From Tomocerus qinae (Eukaryota; Arthropoda; Collembola; Entomobryomorpha; Tomoceridae), in contig CM034548.1 in NCBI GenBank assembly GCA_020055645.1, forward strand, positions 32,662,201-32,726,200: DNA of 64,000 nucleotides, given 5' to 3'. A program made the position numbers and the translations under genes. This document shows, one piece after another, positions 12,828 through 21,800 of this stretch; position 1 is the stretch's first letter; every line of letters starts with the position of its first letter. The notes under the pieces were generated by a model, which was not told where the DNA came from, did not search any database, and worked only from the letters and a program-made list of their open reading frames with translations.

Positions 12828-15800
12828 CTACATAAAACAGCATCATATTCAGTATTCAATAATAATTTACATTAGAGAAAGCAGTAATTAAATAATTTCC
12901 TCAAAATTAAAAAAAATATATCAAAATTTAATTCATAGCTTCTGTAATCCTATCTCCAAGAAAGAAATTTTTCCCATTGAGATTGGACTACAGAATGTTA
13001 CTGTGTAATTAGCTCAAACCAAAACTGCACATTTCAAAAGACTTTACAACAATACAGTAGCAAAATCAAATGAACATACTGTACACTTTTGATTAGAATC
13101 AAAACCCAATTAGTGAATTAAAACAAGTATACAAGTGCAGCTATGTGTAACCATTTTTCAGTACGAGACTCAAATTCTCAAGGACGTTGGAACCAAGCTT
13201 TGCAAAGTTTGGTTACCAAACCATTTTACTCGTATTGGGAGAAAAATTCTCTTTGAGCAAGGGATCTCTTTCAACAAAGTTTGAAACTAGATTATCGAAC
13301 AATTTTAGGTACGAAAAATTTGATTATTTTCATGATTTTATAATGCTTAGTCTTTTTGAATTGAATTATAATCAAATTATAACTGAACATAAATATTTTG
13401 TATAAATTTTTTTGTATCTATTAAATATAATCATTTGTAAATTCACAGCGAGACATTTTAAGCATGTTTCCAGTTTCCTTATTAGCTCATACTATCCAAA
13501 TGGTTATGTATACCCTTTTAAATTTTACATTAGTAAATATTATAATATGCTAGATACTACTAGAAAATGGAAATACTAGTTATTATGACCGTTTCTTCTA
13601 AATTAGAAAGTATTTGGTTTCAATTATAAAGAATTGGATTAGCTTGTGGTAGTATATAAGCAATTAGTATGTGGCTCAGTTTATTGAAACACATCTATTT
13701 CAAGGGGATATTAAATGATAATTTAGAAGAAACGGTTTTTAGACTAAATTAAACCCCATGAAATATGCAGTAGTGGCAAAAGTGACAAAATAGAAATATA
13801 TATATATATACAAGTACATACATGTAAGATAAAACAAGACGTTACAAAATATTATACATGGCATTACAGAATGAATTAGAGATAATTTCTGAAAATTGCA
13901 TTACACTTGCCGGATGCGCTACCAATACATATCTACATAATATTTGTTCCAATTCTACAAGGCGACTACAATGGCGACTACTTATAATAACTACAAATTA
14001 GTTCGCGGTACATCCACATTGATTGACAGTCTTGGCAATAAAACAAATGTGTTGTACTATTTGTATATAAATTAAAAAGATGTTAAAGTAGGTTTGTAGA
14101 AGGTTAAATTGCTGGTCACAGATGTTCTTAGCAGATTGGTTTAAAGTCTTGGTAGAAGAACTTCTGTTTTTTAGTAAGTATAAGAAGGCAATTAGGACGT
14201 TGGGACAGTTCAGCGAGTGACATCGTACAGATGTATCATTACAAGTACAGTTAGCCAAGTTTATAGTTACAATTAGCAAGATTGAAGAAAATTCGTATAT
14301 TAGATTCGCAATCAGAGGAAGTAAAGTCGTAATAAGGTCGGACGGCACTCATAGCATTTTGTGTTACAGATTCATTGATTGGGGGTTGTAAACGACAATC
14401 AAATGTTAGGAAGCTTGTAGGTTTTGGGAAGAAAATAAATAAGAGAACCAAATCAAAGAGTTTAGTGTTTTATGTAGGAGGAAATGTCAAACATAAATCA
14501 AAACTAAATTGTCAAACGTTACAGGAAGAAAAGCCGTTAATGTTTCGCGGCAAATTAGGCAATAAAAACAATTTAATATTGCAATGACATAATTTACAAA
14601 ACAGCATTCTTACAGACAGTCAATCAACGGTACAATACAAAGATTATTAAAGTCGCATCGCATAATATTATTATAATATGAAACATGGAATGCAAGAATG
14701 TGGATACGGAACAATTTTAAGCATGTGCTCAGTGCAGCCAGAAAATATTATTACTGTAAAGGATTTCAGAGAGAGAAAACAAAAAGATTTACAATTAGCT
14801 GGAGTGAATGTATTCTAGAGTTAAAAATTGTGGAATGAACAAAATAGGTAAACAAAACAATGCAAGGCTCACTTACAAGAATATGAACGTACGTACGTTG
14901 TATTTTGTCAAATGAACAATTCTGATCAACAAGACACGCCAATTTGTTTCTCAGGTTGGATATTATTTGGATCGGGACAATTGGAGACTCAATTCACGGA
15001 ATAAGTAGAACTTTGTTCACAACTTATGTTTACTAGAAAGGCTGCCTTGATTATTTTGTGCGAGACGGAGTTCGTTTAGCTGAGGGGATTTATTAAGCAG
15101 CCTCGTGTGAAAATACTGGACAACTATCGTTGAAAATGATAAGCCTACTAAAATTCAAACTTTGTGACATTATCTTCCAGATTACAAACAAAATTGAATA
15201 GAATCTAGTGGTAAATGCTAATACTTGATTTTTGATCTGATTGTATCGTAATACATTTGGTAATTGGTACCTGTGGTACATCATTTGATTAAGGCTTAAG
15301 GAAATTCCTTATTGGCAACTTAATTATCTAAACCCTAAACTAAACGGATTTCATAAAAATGCTTATTACAGTTATTAGGCATTTTGTAAGTAAGCAGAGT
15401 ATTCGGGTTTTCCTTTGTAAAATTCAGTTGACTACAAAAAATTAATTTGTTGACACTAACGTCCCTTCCGCTTCTACTGAATTAGAATCTACATTCGAAT
15501 TTTCTTCACTCTGCCCTGGCCCTACGACAGGAGAAGATTCTGAGTTAGTTTCCACATTAAGAGGAGACGGAGGACGTGCTTTTTCTGACTGAGGTGATGG
15601 GGAAGGACTACAATTATTCATTTCTTGACTTTCTTCTGGGACTAAGGATTTTGGAGGGGAATCGGTCGGGGGGACGGGAGAGGCAGACTTAGAACCACTA
15701 GGGGATTTATCATCAGTCGGAGTTGCCAAAGGCGGGGGCAGTGTCAGAGACTGCGGAGGAGATTCGGGCAATACGATGGATTCCAGCAATGAATTTTGAG

Positions 15801-18800
15801 AGTCACACGACTGAGGGAGTTTCCAGACTATAAGATGGCTCGCCGTGTCCCCGTCTGCTTCGTCAACTGTTTGTACCATTGGAGAATATACAATACAACA
15901 CAAATACAGTACGGCAATAATGCATACGGAAACAGTACAATGTACAAGTAGCAATACTTTAACCTAATTCATTAGTAGTATAGTATACCGGTGGATTTGC
16001 TTAAGTAGAATACACTTAAATAATATAAATTATACGGATGCAAACAACAGCATTGTCAAAATTACGCCGCCACTATTGTCATTCAATCCGAACCGAACAG
16101 CCAAATTTTTAAATCAGTAGAAATTATAACACGTCGCGTACAACAATACGAGCAACACTGCTACATCCACATCATATAAGTCATACTTTCGAAACAAACT
16201 TAAGGAAATCAATATTTAGAGGAATTTTTAAATTAAATGTACGCTTTGCTTGGCAAAAGAAAACTTCACGCCAATTATAATTCATATTTTTTGAATTCAC
16301 ATGCAATAAACGCACTTACCGACTCTGAAATCGATGTAACCTTCTCCGCCTGATATCACCAACATCGAATTTGACTTTGGAATTGAAGAATCGTCTTTTT
16401 CGGATTCAGTCGACAAAGTGATGGCTGTAGAATTTCCTGTTTTATCAAAATATAATCTCGTTTTAGTTGCTGTCACTCCAAATACTTCTTACACCACACA
16501 ATGACATTATTTTGTGAATATAATATTACCATTGTCTATAAAACCCACACATCAAAATTGAAAACTCATGACTCCATTAAAATTAATTAAAATTAATTTC
16601 ACTAACAAAAATATTCCAATATCAGAACAAGAAAAAAATCTACACACGAGAATATATCAGTTTGGCTACAAATCTGAAGTACATACATGCGATGGTTTAT
16701 CTGTACTTCTTAATAAAAAGTACTGCGCATTCACTCTAAGAAAATCGACATGCTTTCAAAAATATTTAACGATGAACTAATTCAGTATCTAAAAATTTGT
16801 TAAAAGCTTAATATTTCCTAGGTAAAAATTGTTAACTTAAATGACACGAGCAAAAGTCGGATAAAATGGTAATATGTTTTAAAATTAAGGTAAAATAGGT
16901 AAATACGGAACGCAAAGTACCATAATTGTCGTGAAAAGGCGAACCTGGGACAGCAACGAAGAATTTGACCGCGTCTCTATGTCCATGAAAAGATAACTGA
17001 GCTTGAGACATTGAACAATAGGGAATTTCTTTGCCAACTTCTTCAGCACCAGCAGTTACTCGGATAACAGTTCCAGGGCTTTTGGAACTAGTACCAATGC
17101 CAACAGGATTTGAAAATGTAGTTGTTTCTGACAAAGGAACGGATATAATGACTCCATTTCCAGTTCCGATCCAAAGTCGATGACTGGCCACAAGAAGAGC
17201 TGTAATCCGAGCATATGAAAATCCTAATTTCCCAGTTCCCAACATTTTAGAAACATATGGTTCTATATCGACGTCTTGAAGATGTTCATGAGTTTCTGCA
17301 TGATATAATCTCAGAGTTGAATCTAATCGGATAGATACCCAAACTCCATCGCCACACCAAGCCATTTGTCGAACTTGGCTCTCTTTGCGTGGATGGGCTT
17401 CAAATGTTGTCTAAAAAGATTTAAAAATATATCTTTGCATCACGAATACTATTTTGATATCAAAGACTGGATGTCATGATGAAAAGATAATAAAGTTTAC
17501 CTTGACTAGTAGAGTTGACACATCCAGAACGTGAATCTTGTTACGGAATCCGCACCAAATATCTTGATTAACAACAGAAAGACATCGAATTGAATGGTGT
17601 GGCTGCTGACACAAATCTAGTAAATAATACCCGGACAGATCCCATTGTCCGTCTACACCGCGTCGAAAAATTGCAACTGTGCCGTTGGCCATTGACACAA
17701 AAGTTCGACCCCGCAAATGTCTGGAAACAAAATAAAACATTTTAATTCTGATCAATTCATCGATTAAAATAGGAAACCTTTTATTTCTTATTAAATTGAA
17801 GTTTTTAAATAGAAAAGAGTCTTACGAAATAGACAAAACGGAATCAGGCAACCGAACTTTGTGGAGACATCTGTCCCACTGAGCGACAGCAGAATGAACA
17901 TAGACGAAGCCGGTCTGAGCCCCTAACCACATGGTGGGTAGCACACTGGGCATCTTTGCTTCTATAACGCGCGAACTGCCTGCAGCCACCGAACTAGAAG
18001 GAGACGCCGTCTGCTCCAAGCTGTTTTGTAGACTGGAGTAAGTTGAATCCTTGTCGTCTTTTGGAGCCAAGCCGCCGTTTTCCTTTTCACTGCTACTTTC
18101 TCCATCACCCTCACTTCGTTCTTCCTCCAGCCGGATGTCACTTGTCGTCTCAGTCTTGGGAAAATCAGTCTTTCTGCTACTACTCGTGCTACTACCGCTA
18201 CTGCTTCGTCTTGATGAAATCCTCGACTCCTCCTTATTGACCACACTTTCACTGTTGACGAAGCTCAACTGGCCAAACTTATCACTTTCTCCTTCTTTTT
18301 GTTCTGACGACGTCAAGGATATACCCTCATCCCCTTTTATATCATCCTCTTTGGCTCCTACCACAAATAATTCAAATCAGTTAAACTCTAATATTTTTAA
18401 ATTCCACGTCCAAAAATATTCCAAATCTATTGCTTCATTAGAAGAAAATGACAAAACATATTTTACCAGGAACACAAGCAATACACAAGAGATGGGAAGA
18501 GCAAACATCAAACGTCAGAAGCATATCCGCTGGTCTATTAGCGTCAATTATCGTCACGCGACTTGCTGAATGAGTAGCTGTACAAATCCACACGTGAGGA
18601 GAAGTGTAATTTCTACTCGATTCTCGTTGTTTTGAACGACCTCCAGTTAAGTCCACTCCAGAAGCACAGAAAATCTGTAAACACAATCTCAGTTAAATAT
18701 ATTTAAGTAGAGACAATTTCAATTTAATAAATCAAATGCAAATAAATACCTTCATTCCAGGAGTTTGTTCCATGAAAGGCCGGCAGTAAATTGGCACCGG

Positions 18801-21800
18801 GACAGGTAGATGTTTTCCATGAACCGGGGTGGGAGCTAAAGCGGATCCTCCGGCAATCGCTCCCTTCGATGGCGAATCTTTTGCTCCTGTAACTTGAGAG
18901 TTCGTTGACGCATTTGTCGATTTGGCAGGCAGACTCCACCCGTATGCCTTTCAAACAGAAGCCAACCAGGATCAATGTCAATGTCATCATTAGAATAGTT
19001 GAATGTAAATAAAAAGTTTAACTAAAAATTGTTACTACCTGCATACGACCGTCATCCTTCCGGACATGAGCTTTAATCTGTTTATACGTTGTTTGATCTC
19101 TTCTTTGTTGTGGGTCTCCTAAGCGCCTCAATTGCAATTTCTCCGCTGACCTTAGACACAGGAAAACATACAGATTTATGAACTACTAGCCACAACTAGC
19201 TACGCAGCAGCTAGCCGACACCTCCGCCAGCATTCTATGCGTCTTATAATAAGAAAAGCAAGGTACATGTCAGTTCGAGAAGGTCTCATCGATTCCAGAG
19301 CCTGAGTAGTCGGTACAGGTCCACCAGGTAACTTAGTGGGAGATCCATGAGGGACAATCCCTCCCCCGGACACCAGACGGTCAGTTGTCAATCCTGCTGG
19401 AGGGGGAGTGCTCTTGCTGAATAAATTACTAAAACTGCAAAGCAAACATACATATTATTATTATACTCCATTTTAACTATTGCACTTAATTGTGAAATAA
19501 ATCTTACAAGTTTAAAATTCCTCGGTTATTCCTTTTCTCTAAAGAAGGATCTTGTTTAGCAGCACGAAGCATTTCTGTCCATCTGACTGCGTCTTGAAGC
19601 TCCATGAAACGCTCTTTGTACTGATTTCTTTCCATTAACACTCTCGCCATTTCTACTCGAGTGAATCGTTTTCTTTGGGCTAATGGAACATCTTCCTCAT
19701 CGTCAGATTTGCTATTGGCTTTCTTCTCCAGTTCTTCTTTCGTTTTCTTAACCTCATCTTCTAACTCTTGGATTCGCAATTTTAAGCGGTTCTTCACAGC
19801 TTGTAATGACGCAATTTCCTCGCGTAGAATTTCTTGTTCGCTGTGAACCAAATGGTTATACTTACATTTTGAAAAAAAACTTTGACAATAAAGTACAAGA
19901 AATGATGTGACATTTACCTAGTTAGCTCGTCAACCTTTGCTATAAGGTCATCTTTGACAATGTTAAGGGCGTTCTTCGTAGCCAATAATTCATTATTTTC
20001 AAGGATCAAATTTTCAACTTCCTTCCCCATTCCTTCACGTCAAAATTATTTATTATATATTGTACAATTTTTAAGTTACCTATATGATTGGTTACCAAAA
20101 TAAACATCAAGTTTACACAACTAAATAGAATGCATTCTTTAAAAACATTCTCTGAAAGGAAATATAAATGGAACATAATTGTATACTGTTCTAAAAGACA
20201 GTAATATACATTAAATTCAACACCACAAAATAGTTTGCATAATTTACTACAAGTTTGTCAGGGAGGTTTTTTAATAGATTTCAAAAGTTATGTAAATTAA
20301 TAGGTAGTCATTTTAAGAAAGGGAATTGATTACTATAGCAAGGTTAAGCAAAGCTCTGAGTATTTATACTTTTGTATTAAAGTATTATAGCAATGACAAA
20401 CTTGATAAAGGGATTTGAAGAATTAAGAATGGAATAGATGTTGAATTGAAGGTGATTTATTTACGAAATAATTACTAAATAATTAATGATAGAAATGGAA
20501 GGGTAGAAGAAACTACCGGAGAACTAATTGCATAAGAAGCATAGAAGAATCACAGATTTAAGAATTGGGTAGGAAATAATTTAGGAAGTGTAGATGTAAG
20601 TTGTTTTATATTCTTACCGAAAAAGTTATCGTTGACTGTACAACATTCCGTAAATTACGGAAGAAGTTAAGTGAGTGACCGGAAATAAAGAAAATTAATT
20701 GCAACATTTATTAGAGATTATTTTTAGCTTAACTATAATTATTAGACGAGACATGACATATAATTTTGTCGTTTGTAGGTTTATTTGTTAATTTTGCTAC
20801 TAAATCCTCAGAATTGAAGTAATAAACTATTTTTAGCTTAATTATAACGGTTAGTATTAGCATCCGGCCGGTATTATTTTCGTGGTTATCTGCATCATTA
20901 GTATAATTATTTCATTGAATTAAATAACATGCTAATAAGAATTGTTATCATTTTCATTGGAAAGAATTTTGCTTGGTTTACACTTTTCTCATGCTTTAGT
21001 TGAAATTCCCATTTGCAACATTAAAGTTGCATACGATGGAATTTTTAAAAATTTTTCAAAAGTTTTGAGCGATTGTTATGTTGAATTGTTGAGGTGGAAA
21101 GCAAAGGTTTAAAATCTACAATGAAATATCAACAGGCAAGTGGAGAAAGCTGAATTGTTCTCTTTTCTGTTTTTGGTTACGTTACGGGAAGAACGAAGAA
21201 AGCTTTCTATGTGTAATATTTTTCAAAGCCGTGCCGTAAAATAAAATGAAATAAAAGATATTGAAGTTGTAATGATATAAATAAAAATAAATAAATCAAA
21301 ATGAAAGATGATACTAATGAATACAGAGGTAATTCATAGAGATAGATAAATAGATAAGTAGATAGAAAAGGGTGCAAGAAAAATATATTGTACCATTCAC
21401 AGACGAGTGCGTAGTAGGGGAGTCACAACTATTTTCACTGCCAACATCTACACACACACCACAGAAAAATTCATTGCACCAACAGACCAGAAAAGCCAAA
21501 TTAAATTAATGTAAATCATATTTTAATTCCGTAATTAAGGTAAAATATGCTTAATAACTAGATTAACTTTTATTAATATGCCGGGCTGCGTGTAATAACT
21601 TTGCGTGAATAAATAATTTTAATTTAAAGGCTACTGTGTAGTGACTTTGTATAAAAAAAATAAAACTTTAATGCAGCAGTAGCAGCACACAAACTGACTT
21701 TAGCTTTGTAGTTAAAAATTGCAAAATATATTAACTCAGCGACAACATTCGTAATTAGGTAATTAATCGCTCCAGTAGTAACGGTCGGAAGTTAATACTC

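Larger units (their letters stand above)
12828..15441 (-). other. Region between the two JIP3 terminal exons
   Basis: This is intron for the distal isoform and 3' UTR plus downstream flank for the proximal isoform. It contains the inverted-repeat element at 13588-13736, an (AT)n tract at 13796-13810 and the candidate proximal polyadenylation signal at 15089-15094. A 116-codon minus-strand open frame at 13998-14348 has no recognisable motif and no supporting splice pattern. Confidence 0.6.

Noticed and set aside
13998..14348. 116-codon minus-strand frame as a further JIP3 exon
   Set aside because: It shows no similarity to JIP3, and neither terminal exon needs it.
17962..18252. Open frame on the minus strand, and plus-strand frames at 18043-18569, overlapping JIP3 exon 14
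   Set aside because: They are other-frame shadows of the low-complexity Ser/Glu exon, which is open in the correct frame and joins its neighbours in phase.
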